Assembly: GCA_050246595.1 (NCBI GenBank)
Contig: JBFWVT010000005.1
Coordinates: forward strand, 62,001 to 126,000
Length of the DNA stretch: 64,000 bases
Direction: 5' to 3'
DNA from: DATARH01 sp050246595
GTDB lineage: Bacteria > Pseudomonadota > Alphaproteobacteria > ATCC43930 > CGMCC-115725
Numbering within the stretch: position 1 is the stretch's first letter; each line of letters begins with the position of its first letter. The notes beneath the pieces were generated by a model, which was not told the DNA's origin, did no database searches, and saw only the letters and a program-made list of their open reading frames with translations. The translations under genes were made by a program, and so were the position numbers. Positions 16,468 to 24,566 of this stretch are shown one piece after another.

Positions 16468-18054
16468 ATGAGCCTGAACAAAGATTCGAACCCGCGCACC
16501 GCAAACGGGCTGGCGAGTCGGCTATCCCGTCGAACCCTCATGGCTGGTACCGCGCTCGCCGCTTTTACGGGCATTCCAGGCACGGCAGTTGCAGGCCAGC
16601 AGGGCGAACTGGTTTGGGCGGTGCATGCCTCGCTGGCCCCGACCTGGTTCGATCCCGCCGAAACATCGGGGATCATCACGCCGTTCATCGTGCTTTACGC
16701 GCTTCACGATGCGCTGGTGAAGCCGATGCCGGACGGTGCGGCCACCCCCAGCCTGGCCGAGTCCTGGTCGATCTCGGAGGATGGCCTCACCGTCGATTTC
16801 GTTCTGCGCGAAGGAGTGAAATTTCATAACGGCGACCCGGTGACCGCCGAGGACGTAAAGTTCTCGTTCGAGCGTTATCGCGGCACCGCGCACGAGATGA
16901 TGAAGACCCGTGTCGCTGCGGTGCAGGCACTCGATGCCAGGCGTGTACAGTTCAAATTGAACGAGCCCTGGCCCGACTTCCTGACCTTTTATTCGAGCGC
17001 CACCGGTGCGGGTTGGATCGTTCCCAAAAAATATGTCGAACAGGTCGGAGAGGCCGATTTCAAGAAAGCCCCGATCGGAGCCGGCCCGTATAGATTCGTT
17101 TCGTTCACGCCCGGCGTCGAGCTGGTCGTTGAGGCGTTCGATCAGTTCTGGCGCAAGCCTCCCGGCGTCAAGCGTATTGTGTTCAAGGTCATCCCCGACG
17201 AGGCGACACGCGTGGCGGCTCTGAAACGCGGCGAGGTCGATATCGCCTTCTCGATCCGAGGCGAGCTGGCCGAGGACATCGTGCAAACGCCGGGCCTCAC
17301 CCTCAAACCGACTGTCGGCTCGGGTTCGTATTGGGTCTATTACCCCGAACAATGGGATCCCAAATCGCCCTGGCACGATGTCCGGGTCAGGAAGGCGGCA
17401 AGCCTCGCGATCAATCGCGAGAATATCAACCAGGCGCTGACGCTTGGTCACTCCCGGCTGACCGGCAGCATAATACCCGAGAATTTCGAGTTTTTCTGGC
17501 AGCCGCCGAAATCGGTTTTCGATATGGAGAGAGCCAGGAAGCTATTGGCCGAAGCGGGCTACCCGAGGGGGTTCAACGCCGGCGATTATTATTGCGACGC
17601 CGCTTACGCCAATCTGGGCGAGGCGGTCATCAACGATCTTCAGGTGGTCGGCATCCGGGCGCGGCTTCGCCCGCTCGAACGCGCCGCCTTCTATAAGGGC
17701 TATGCCGAGAAGCAATTCAATAAAGGATTGGTTCAAGGCGCGAGCGGCGCATTCGGGAATGCCGCGACGCGGCTGGAGGCGTTTGTGGTGAAGGGCGGCG
17801 CCTTCGTGTACGGTAGCTATCCGGAGATCGACGAGTTGTTTCCAAAGCAGGCAGTCGAGCTGGATGTCGACAAGCGCCGCGAGCTGTTGGACAAGATGCA
17901 GCAGCTTGTTCATGAAAAGGAAATGTACACTCCGATATGGCAACTTGCCTTTATCAGCGCGGTCGGACCGCGGGTCGGCGAAGCGGGATTTGGTCTCATC
18001 AAGGGCTTTGTCTACGCGGCTCCTTATGAGGACATCACTCTGAAAACCGGATAG
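16468..18054 (+). CDS. ABC transporter solute-binding protein, peptide/opine family (SBP_bac_5)
   Basis: About 528 residues. The N-terminus carries a Tat-like signal (SRRTLMAGTALAAFTGIPGTAVA), implying folding before export to the periplasm. The mature part has family 5 landmarks: PSLAESWSISEDGLTVDFVLREGVKFHNGDPVTAEDVKFSFERY, then APIGAGPYRFVSFTPGVELVVEAFDQFWR, and VRKAASLAINRENI. Such proteins bind peptides, opines or similar molecules for an ABC importer. No permease or ATPase gene is adjacent, so the partner must be elsewhere. The start is uncertain: ATG at 16468 follows AGAGGAG closely, and ATG 16465 and GTG 16438 are alternatives. Confidence 0.9.
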   Translation: MSLNKDSNPRTANGLASRLSRRTLMAGTALAAFTGIPGTAVAGQQGELVWAVHASLAPTWFDPAETSGIITPFIVLYALHDALVKPMPDGAATPSLAESWSISEDGLTVDFVLREGVKFHNGDPVTAEDVKFSFERYRGTAHEMMKTRVAAVQALDARRVQFKLNEPWPDFLTFYSSATGAGWIVPKKYVEQVGEADFKKAPIGAGPYRFVSFTPGVELVVEAFDQFWRKPPGVKRIVFKVIPDEATRVAALKRGEVDIAFSIRGELAEDIVQTPGLTLKPTVGSGSYWVYYPEQWDPKSPWHDVRVRKAASLAINRENINQALTLGHSRLTGSIIPENFEFFWQPPKSVFDMERARKLLAEAGYPRGFNAGDYYCDAAYANLGEAVINDLQVVGIRARLRPLERAAFYKGYAEKQFNKGLVQGASGAFGNAATRLEAFVVKGGAFVYGSYPEIDELFPKQAVELDVDKRRELLDKMQQLVHEKEMYTPIWQLAFISAVGPRVGEAGFGLIKGFVYAAPYEDITLKTG

Positions 18055-18103
18055 AGAGGTGCGACACGCCGGCGATCCTGATCGTCCGGAACGCTGAACA
18101 ATG

Positions 18104-18169
18104 CCCCACCCTGCCCTCCCCTCCCCGGACTTGATAAGGATCGCGGGGAGGGCTGGGGAGGAGATGCGG
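18104..18169. repeat. GC-rich palindromic intergenic repeat, copy 1
   Basis: A 66-base element starting CCCCACCC and ending GATGCGG, with CCTCCCC and GGGGAGG arms around a centre containing CCCCGGACTTGAT. The second copy is at 24433-24497. It lies between two convergent genes and would form a hairpin in either transcript. Confidence 0.6.
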
Positions 18170-18278
18170 TTACGGGAGCGATCAGCCCCAGGAGCGCTTG
18201 CCGGGGGTACTTGGTACAAGAGATACCGAAGAATTCGGTGACGGTGTCGCCAGCACCGCGGGTTTGAGGGTCCGCAAT

Positions 18279-19775
18279 CTATCCGGGATGCGCGCCGTAA
18301 CGATGCACGTGATACGGCGCGGAAGCGAGGCCCGGACAATAGCTGCCAACAACCGGCTCCAGCGCCTCGTATAGACGGCGGTTATCGGCGTTGAGCGCGG
18401 CAAGACGGTCGCGCGCCGCGGCGGCGCGCTCGCGCAGACGCGCCAGATCGACGGTCAGCACGCGGCGGTTTTCAACCACCACCCGGCCGCCGATCATCAC
18501 GCTGTCAACCGCGGTGCCGTCCTCGGTGTGGACGAGCTGGTTGACCGGATTGTTGAGCGGCAGCCAGTTCGGGTGATCGAGGTCGAGCATCACGAGATCG
18601 GCCTTCCAGCCCGGCGCGATCCGGCCGATATGGTTGCCGAAACCCAGCACGCGGGCGCTGCCCTCGGTCGCTGCGAGGGCCGCCTCTCGGGTCGTCAGCC
18701 AGCGGCGCCACTCCGGTCCCTGCACCTTCGAGACAAACGAGGCGAGCCGCATCGCTTCGTACATGTTCTGGTTGTCGGAGCACGATGCCCCGTCGGTGCC
18801 GATCCCGAGATTGACCTTGCGGTCGAGCATCTCCCTGGCATCGGCGAGACCCGAGCCGAGCCGCATGTTACTGCCGGGGTTGTGCGCGACCGAGGCGCCG
18901 GCATCGCCGAGACGCGCCATGTCGTCATGGTCGAGCCAGACCCCGTGCGCCACCGTGAAATGCGGCCCGATCACGCCGAGCCGAGCGAGATGCGCGGTCT
19001 GGGTTTTGCCGTAGAGCCGCAGGCTGGCCACGGCCTGCACCTTCGACTCGGCGACATGGCTGTGCAGTCCGATAGCGAAATCGCGGGAAAGCGCGGTGCA
19101 GCCGAGGATGAATTCGTCCGAGCAATGATGCGGGATGGTCGGCGCGACGGCCGGACGGATACGATCGCGGTCGAACGGCCAGACGCGCAGCGCGTCGCGG
19201 ATCGCGGCCAATGTCGTCTCGCCGGGCGGCAAGCGGAGCGCGGCGACACGCTCGCGAAGGGCGGGCGGCAGGGCATCGGCGAGGCCGGGGATCGCCTCGT
19301 AAAAGCTGCGGTCGGCGACCATCGGCGCGATCACCGCGCGAATGCCGACTTCCTCATAGGCCGAGCCGACCGAGGCGATGCCGTCGCTGGTCGGGACCGG
19401 CCATTCGAAAAACAAATCGTACAGCGCGGTGCAGCCTTTGAGCACCATCTCGACCGCGCCGATCTGCGCCGACAGATGAATGTCGTCGGCGGCGCGGTTG
19501 CCGCCGACCCAGGGCGCCGCGGCGAGCAGCAATTCGAGCGTCCACCGGTCGCCCATGCCCTTGCCGAGATTGCCGTGCGAGTGGGTGTGGGCATTGACGA
19601 GACCGGGGTGGATCAGCCGCCGCGACGCCGCGATCTCGCGCACGCCCTCGGGTGCCAAAACGCCGGGCGGACCCAGTTCGCGGATCGTGTCGTCCTCGAT
19701 CAGGATGTCGGCCGGGTCCGCCGTCCCGGCCCGGATATCGAGCACCAACCCGCCGCGGATTATCGTGTAGGCCAT
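18279..19775 (-). CDS. AtzB/TrzN-like aminohydrolase (cytosine deaminase-like amidohydrolase)
   Basis: A 498-residue protein of the amidohydrolase superfamily, ATZ/TRZ-guanine deaminase branch. Metal ligands: H63 and H65 in NAHTHSHGN, a His in LHSHVAES, a His in VAHGVWLD, and the Asp of GIGTDGASCSDN. The C-terminal beta-sandwich returns with RIAPGWKADLVMLDLDHPNWLPLNNPVNQLVH. Relatives deaminate or dechlorinate s-triazines, 8-oxoguanine, pterins or other N-heterocycles; the substrate is unknown. ATG at 19775 has GGGGAG upstream. The gene is divergent from the beta-barrel gene across a 280-base gap and convergent with the solute-binding protein gene. Confidence 0.88.
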   Translation of the reverse strand: MAYTIIRGGLVLDIRAGTADPADILIEDDTIRELGPPGVLAPEGVREIAASRRLIHPGLVNAHTHSHGNLGKGMGDRWTLELLLAAAPWVGGNRAADDIHLSAQIGAVEMVLKGCTALYDLFFEWPVPTSDGIASVGSAYEEVGIRAVIAPMVADRSFYEAIPGLADALPPALRERVAALRLPPGETTLAAIRDALRVWPFDRDRIRPAVAPTIPHHCSDEFILGCTALSRDFAIGLHSHVAESKVQAVASLRLYGKTQTAHLARLGVIGPHFTVAHGVWLDHDDMARLGDAGASVAHNPGSNMRLGSGLADAREMLDRKVNLGIGTDGASCSDNQNMYEAMRLASFVSKVQGPEWRRWLTTREAALAATEGSARVLGFGNHIGRIAPGWKADLVMLDLDHPNWLPLNNPVNQLVHTEDGTAVDSVMIGGRVVVENRRVLTVDLARLRERAAAARDRLAALNADNRRLYEALEPVVGSYCPGLASAPYHVHRYGAHPG

Positions 19776-20055
19776 TGCCGGTCTCCCCGAAGCCGATTCC
19801 CCTGATGCGTTGCCTCTCCCGCGTCGGAACGCTCGCGCGCTCTTCCAGCTTGTCACAGATGATATCGACCCTGCGGCGGCAGTCGAGTCGGGGAGCGAGC
19901 GCACTGCGCAAGCTCGATTTCAGCTCGCTGCGTCCGCCGTTGAAACCGAGCGGCGCGCGTTACGGGCACGCGACGACCCTCAGCCAAATTCCTGGTTGCA
20001 TCGGCCCACTCGGCCTGTTGTCGTGCGTCCGACCGGTCCGCGAAAGGAGAGCGGA

Positions 20056-21399
20056 TTGACGCGTGCCTATCGACTGAACCGCTGTATCCTGATCCTGTTC
20101 GCGCTCGGGGCGGGGGTGCCGTTGCTGGCTGGCTCCGCGCCTCCGGCTCATGCCCAGTTGGGCGCGATCGGCGGGCAGAGCGGTCCGGCGATCGAGGCCC
20201 CGCCGCCGAGCGGCAGACCGAGCGCATTCGACGAGCGGGGGCGGGAAAAAAACGCTCTGATCGTCGGTGACTGGCTGCTCTACCCGACCGCCTTTGCCGG
20301 CGCAATCTACGACACCAATCCCTCCCAGAGCGCGCGGCGCTCGCAGGCGAGCGGCGGCGCTCGCCTCGTCCCGGCGCTGCTGGCGGAGAGAACCGCGGCG
20401 ATCAGCCGGACCAGCCTGTACGCGATGACCGATGCCCGCCTGTACGCGATCGGAGAAGGACAGGGCTTTAATGCCGTCGCGGCGCGGCTCGGCGCAATCC
20501 AGGATTACGAGCCGGTCGAAAGCTGGGTTCTGCATGCGCAAGGCGATTACACGCGGCAGCGCGATGTCTTCAGCACGCTCGGCATCACGCATGGGTTGTC
20601 GTCGTTGAACCCGACCGGTGTCGGTGTCGTGCCGACGCAACAGCCATTCGTCTACAACCAGCTCACCGGCACCGGATCGGTCCTGAAACGGTTCAGCAAT
20701 GCGTTTGTCAGTCTCGGCGGCGCGGCGGTCGGCATTCTTTACAACCAGCCAGACGGCACGATGCCGCCGCCCAGCGGCGCCGTCTATACGGCGACCGGCC
20801 GCGGCGGGATATGGCTGACGCCCGATCTCTATACCTTTGTTTCCGGCGCGGTCGATAAGCGCGATTGGGACACCGATTCGTTGAATTCGTCGGGGTTTCG
20901 CACGCTGGTCGGGATCGGCTCGGATCAGATCGGTCTGTTTCGCGGCGAAATTCATGGAGGCTATCAGCAACAGAGCTTTGATTCGGCGGCGATCGGCACG
21001 GTCGGCAGTTCGGTCTATGGCGGCCGGCTGGACTATTTCCCCTATCCGAAGCTGACGCTGCGGGCCGCGGCCGATCGAACGATCGGCGCCTCGCTGCTCG
21101 GGACGGCTCCGGCAACGGCGGCGGGAACATCCTCGATCGTCACGAGCTTTCTCGGGCAGGTCACTTACGCGGTTTTCCCGGAATGGGAATGGAGCGGGCG
21201 CGCCGGGTATCTGCGGGCCTCCTATACCGAGTCGCCGCGGCGGGAGAATGCCTGGACAGCGGGCGCGACGCTGACCTACAGCATCTGGCGGAGCTTTGGG
21301 CTGTCGCTCGATTATCAGCACCTTGCGCTGAACTCGAACGTGCCGGATCAGGGTTTCTCGCGTGACATCGTCACATTCGGCATCTCCTACAAATACTGA
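20056..21399 (+). CDS. Outer-membrane beta-barrel protein of the polysaccharide locus
   Basis: The 447-residue product has a signal peptide (CILILFALGAGVPLLAGSAPPAHA, cleavage before Gln) followed by alternating amphipathic strands and a C-terminal aromatic residue (FGISYKY), typical of outer-membrane barrels. It resembles the putative beta-barrel porin-2 (BBP2_2) proteins often coded in alphaproteobacterial exopolysaccharide loci. It starts with TTG, supported by AAGGAGA at 20044-20050. The 3' end overlaps or nearly overlaps the O-antigen ligase-like gene, so the two are probably cotranscribed. Its exact role (secretion, adhesion or sensing) is unknown. Confidence 0.75.
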   Translation: MTRAYRLNRCILILFALGAGVPLLAGSAPPAHAQLGAIGGQSGPAIEAPPPSGRPSAFDERGREKNALIVGDWLLYPTAFAGAIYDTNPSQSARRSQASGGARLVPALLAERTAAISRTSLYAMTDARLYAIGEGQGFNAVAARLGAIQDYEPVESWVLHAQGDYTRQRDVFSTLGITHGLSSLNPTGVGVVPTQQPFVYNQLTGTGSVLKRFSNAFVSLGGAAVGILYNQPDGTMPPPSGAVYTATGRGGIWLTPDLYTFVSGAVDKRDWDTDSLNSSGFRTLVGIGSDQIGLFRGEIHGGYQQQSFDSAAIGTVGSSVYGGRLDYFPYPKLTLRAAADRTIGASLLGTAPATAAGTSSIVTSFLGQVTYAVFPEWEWSGRAGYLRASYTESPRRENAWTAGATLTYSIWRSFGLSLDYQHLALNSNVPDQGFSRDIVTFGISYKY

Positions 21400-21415
21400 C
21401 CTGCCTCGGCCGGGC

Positions 21416-23539
21416 ATGACCCCGGCGCTGATCGGCGCGCACGCCGCCAGAGCCAGCTTTGTCGAGAATGCGATTTTCTGGCTGTTTGTCGCCGGGCTTG
21501 CCTGGGTCCCGTTCTGGCATGGCAGCAACGAGGCGATCGCCTGGGGCATCAATGCGATGCTGTTTCCGGGGCTTGCGGTTGTGTACGAGGCCGGGTTGAT
21601 ACTGCGCAGCCAGCCGCATCCGGTCGGGCTTCGATCTGTCCGGCTTCCGGCGGCGCTGTTTCTGCTGCTCGTGTCGTGGATCGCGGTGCAGAGCGCCGCC
21701 GGACTGTTTCCCGATGCCGCCAACCCGGTCTGGGCGATGGCCGGCGAAGCGGTCGGTGCGAAGCTGGCCGGCAGCATTAGCGTCAATCGCGATCTGACCG
21801 CAGCGGCGCTGCTCCGCCTGATCACCGGTGCCGGCGTGTTCTGGCTCGCGCTGCAGCTGTGCCGTGACACCGGCCGCGCTCGGACGCTCGTCGCGGCAAT
21901 CGCGGTGATCGGCGGGATCTATGCCGCTTACGGGCTGATCGCGGCGAAGACCAGCTGGCTGCGGATGCCGAATGTGTCGCCGGGCGACGTCGTGTCGGCG
22001 ACGTTTATCAACCCCAATGCCTATGCCGCTTTTGCCGGGATCGGGTTCATCGCGACGGCCGGGGTTTTCCTTAATCTCTGTCGACGGTACGGCATCGGCG
22101 CCCCCGGTACAACCCGAACGCCGCTGGCGGCGCTGGTCGAGATGATCGGTTGCGACGGCGCGCCGGTTCTGGCCGGCGGCTTTATCATCCTGACGGCGCT
22201 TCTTCTCACCGGGTCGCGCGGCGGTATCGCCGCAACCGGGCTTGCCGTCGTCGCCTTTGCCGTGCTTGCCGGAGGACGCGCAGCGGGACGCGAGGCGCGG
22301 GCGTGGCCCGTGCCGATTCTCGGGCTTGTCCTGCTCGGGGGAACCGGGCTGCTGTTCGGCGCGGCTCTCGGCGATAAAATTGCCGGGGCGGGTTTCTCCG
22401 ATGCAAACCGGCTCGCGGTCTATCGCGTCGCGTTGCAGTCGATCCTCGATCGGCCCTGGCTCGGCTGGGGCTATGGCACGTTCGTCGATGTCTTTCCGAT
22501 GTATCGCGACTTCTCGGTCGCCGGGTCGGGCACCTGGAGTCAGGCGCACAATACCTATCTCGAAGCGGTGCAAGGGTTGGGGATCGTCTTCGGGTCGATC
22601 TTCGTCGCGCTGATCGCGCTGCCGGCGTTGCGCTGCTTCAGAGGCGCCGTTTCCCGTCGTGGGGGCGCAATGGTGCCGTTGGTCGCGGTCGCCGCTGTCA
22701 TTCTCGTCGGCGCGCACGCGCTGGTTGACTTCAGCTTGCAGATTCAAGCCGTCGCATTGACCGTCGCGGCGCTGCTCGGCGCCGGAACCGCGCAGGCGGA
22801 ACGCTCGTCTGTGTCTCTCGCGGACGGCTCGGCACACGTAATCCGCAACGCCGGCGGGAGGACGGCACCAATATACACGGGACGGCGGCCGTGGTTGACC
22901 GCCTTATTGGTGTCGGCGTTGTGCGGATACGCCGTGCTGCGGGGATACGATCTCGCCTCCGCCGCGGAAGCGCGGGAGATTGACGAGAAGCGGTCTGCAC
23001 CCGCATCCGAGCCAACAACCGGGCCGGCGGGCGAGACGGGGCGAGGGTGGATCGGCATCCCGGGTCTCGGCCGCTCGGCCTTCGATCTGCCGCTGGCACA
23101 GATCGCCGCGATCGATCCCGAGACGGGAGGCCGGCGGACGGCGGAACTGAGCGCCCTTGTCGCGGCACGGCCGCTCTCGTCGCAAGCCTGGCTGTCGCTC
23201 GCGATATTCCGGCTGGTCGCGCGCGAGACGCTGGCGAGTGTTGTCGCGGCGTTGCAACTGTCCTGGGCGACCGGGCCGAACGAGGGCAGCGTGCTGTGGC
23301 AGCGCGGCGTCTTTGGCTTGGCCCTGTGGGCCTTCCTGCCATCCGACGCACGCGAACGGACGATGCGAGACCTGGCGCGCGCGATACGCGAACGGCTTGT
23401 CGCCGATCCGCAGGCGGCGGCGGTAAGGCCCATTTTCGCCGCCAAATCGGCGGAAACGCGGGCGCAGATGCGGGTTCTGCTCGAACGGCACGGTCTGCGT
23501 TCCGACGACCTCGGCCGTATCGGTCTGCGGGCCGAGTGA
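21416..23539 (+). CDS. O-antigen ligase / polymerase-like membrane protein (Wzy_C)
   Basis: A protein of about 707 residues with at least ten hydrophobic segments. The large periplasmic loop carries the family block: DANRLAVYRVALQSILDRPWLGWGYGTFVDVFPMYRD...WSQAHNTYLEAVQGLGIVFG, which includes the Arg and His residues typical of Wzy/WaaL proteins. The C-terminal ~200 residues are soluble (ETGGRRTAELSALVAARPLSSQAWLSLAIFRLVARETLASVVAALQ), resembling a TPR-like extension. It is inferred to join polysaccharide units or transfer them to an acceptor. Start uncertain: ATG 21416 follows GGCCGGGC; GTG 21362 would overlap the barrel gene by 38 bases. Confidence 0.8.
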   Translation: MTPALIGAHAARASFVENAIFWLFVAGLAWVPFWHGSNEAIAWGINAMLFPGLAVVYEAGLILRSQPHPVGLRSVRLPAALFLLLVSWIAVQSAAGLFPDAANPVWAMAGEAVGAKLAGSISVNRDLTAAALLRLITGAGVFWLALQLCRDTGRARTLVAAIAVIGGIYAAYGLIAAKTSWLRMPNVSPGDVVSATFINPNAYAAFAGIGFIATAGVFLNLCRRYGIGAPGTTRTPLAALVEMIGCDGAPVLAGGFIILTALLLTGSRGGIAATGLAVVAFAVLAGGRAAGREARAWPVPILGLVLLGGTGLLFGAALGDKIAGAGFSDANRLAVYRVALQSILDRPWLGWGYGTFVDVFPMYRDFSVAGSGTWSQAHNTYLEAVQGLGIVFGSIFVALIALPALRCFRGAVSRRGGAMVPLVAVAAVILVGAHALVDFSLQIQAVALTVAALLGAGTAQAERSSVSLADGSAHVIRNAGGRTAPIYTGRRPWLTALLVSALCGYAVLRGYDLASAAEAREIDEKRSAPASEPTTGPAGETGRGWIGIPGLGRSAFDLPLAQIAAIDPETGGRRTAELSALVAARPLSSQAWLSLAIFRLVARETLASVVAALQLSWATGPNEGSVLWQRGVFGLALWAFLPSDARERTMRDLARAIRERLVADPQAAAVRPIFAAKSAETRAQMRVLLERHGLRSDDLGRIGLRAE

Positions 23540-23653
23540 TCGCGGGCGCTCGGATCGCCCGTTCGGATGGCCCGCCCCCGAACTTTTTGCGTCAGACGAG
23601 AAAGGGCGGTATCGTTCAACCAGCGCGTCGTCGACGCCTCGTTGGATCTGCCG

Positions 23654-24403
23654 ATGATCACATTGGGAACGAGACGGCCCGCCGGGCGACGAACGGCCGT
23701 CGCAGCAACCGCTTCCCTCCTTCTTTGCACGCTGCTGGCCGCTGCCGCTTTCGGCGCCGGGATCGGGTCTCCGGTGATCGTCGTGAATACCGTTACCGGC
23801 ACGCTCAAAGCACAGGAACCGCGAGTATTGCGCGTCGGCGTGGATGTCTTTGCCGATGAAATCGTCAGGACCGCCGAGAAAAGCGTCGCCCGCATCGTCT
23901 TCCAGGATCAGACCAGGCTCGAAATCAGCCCGTTATCCGAGGTGGTGCTCGACCGCTTTGTCTATGATCCGAACCGGTCGAACGCCGAGGTAGCGGTTTC
24001 GATCGCCAAGGGGATCGCGCGTTTCACGACCGGCGTGCTGAGCCATGAGAGCTACAAGATCAACACGCCGGCGGCGACGATCGGGGTTCGCGGAACGACG
24101 CTGGTCGTGCGCGTCGACGAACGCGGGACGGGAGTCTATGTCCGGGAGGGTTCGGTGACGGTGACCGCGAACGGGATCACGGTCGTCGTCAATGCCGGGC
24201 AAGCGACATTCGTGCCGATCGGCGCTCCACCGACCGCGCCGATAAACACGCCGACCGCGCCATTCGATATTACCGGGATGCAAGCCCTGCTGTGGGACGC
24301 GGCGACACACGGCATAATCACGTCGCTGACACAGCTCGGTACCGGCACCCCGGTCGTGATCCAGAACAACTGCGTCAGCCCGAGCAGCAGCACCTGTAAC
24401 TAA
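23654..24403 (+). CDS. Periplasmic FecR-domain protein
   Basis: About 249 residues. A basic N-terminus is followed by a signal or anchor helix (AVAATASLLLCTLLAAAAFGAGI). The FecR domain covers ~residues 50-175: VGVDVFADEIVRTAEKSVARIVFQDQTRLEISPLSEVVLDRFVYDP, then FTTGVLSHESYKINTPAATIGVRGTTLVVRVDERGTGVYVREGSVTV. The C-terminal part is Pro/Thr-rich and ends with two cysteines. There is no adjacent sigma factor, so this is not a classic FecR/FecI pair; CHASE2-cyclase genes are known neighbours of such proteins, as here. Start uncertain (ATG 23654; a longer frame begins at 23567). Confidence 0.85.
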   Translation: MITLGTRRPAGRRTAVAATASLLLCTLLAAAAFGAGIGSPVIVVNTVTGTLKAQEPRVLRVGVDVFADEIVRTAEKSVARIVFQDQTRLEISPLSEVVLDRFVYDPNRSNAEVAVSIAKGIARFTTGVLSHESYKINTPAATIGVRGTTLVVRVDERGTGVYVREGSVTVTANGITVVVNAGQATFVPIGAPPTAPINTPTAPFDITGMQALLWDAATHGIITSLTQLGTGTPVVIQNNCVSPSSSTCN

Positions 24404-24432
24404 TATCAAAGGCCCGAAAGCTTGACCGATAC

Positions 24433-24497
24433 CCCCACCCCGAACCTCCCCCGTGATCCCCGGATCAAGTCCGGGGACGGGGAGGGAGGGGATGCGG
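24433..24497. repeat. GC-rich palindromic intergenic repeat, copy 2
   Basis: This 65-base element shares the CCCCACCC start and GATGCGG end with the element at 18104. Its centre is CCCCGGA-TCAAG-TCCGGGG flanked by CCTCCCCCGT and ACGGGGAGG, giving an almost perfect long hairpin. It lies between the FecR and adenylate cyclase genes and may attenuate readthrough between them. Confidence 0.65.
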
Positions 24498-24566
24498 CGC
24501 CGGAAGATCGGACTCACGGGTGATTGGTATAAGCGACAACCGCGGTTCACGCCTGTTGTCGTACCG

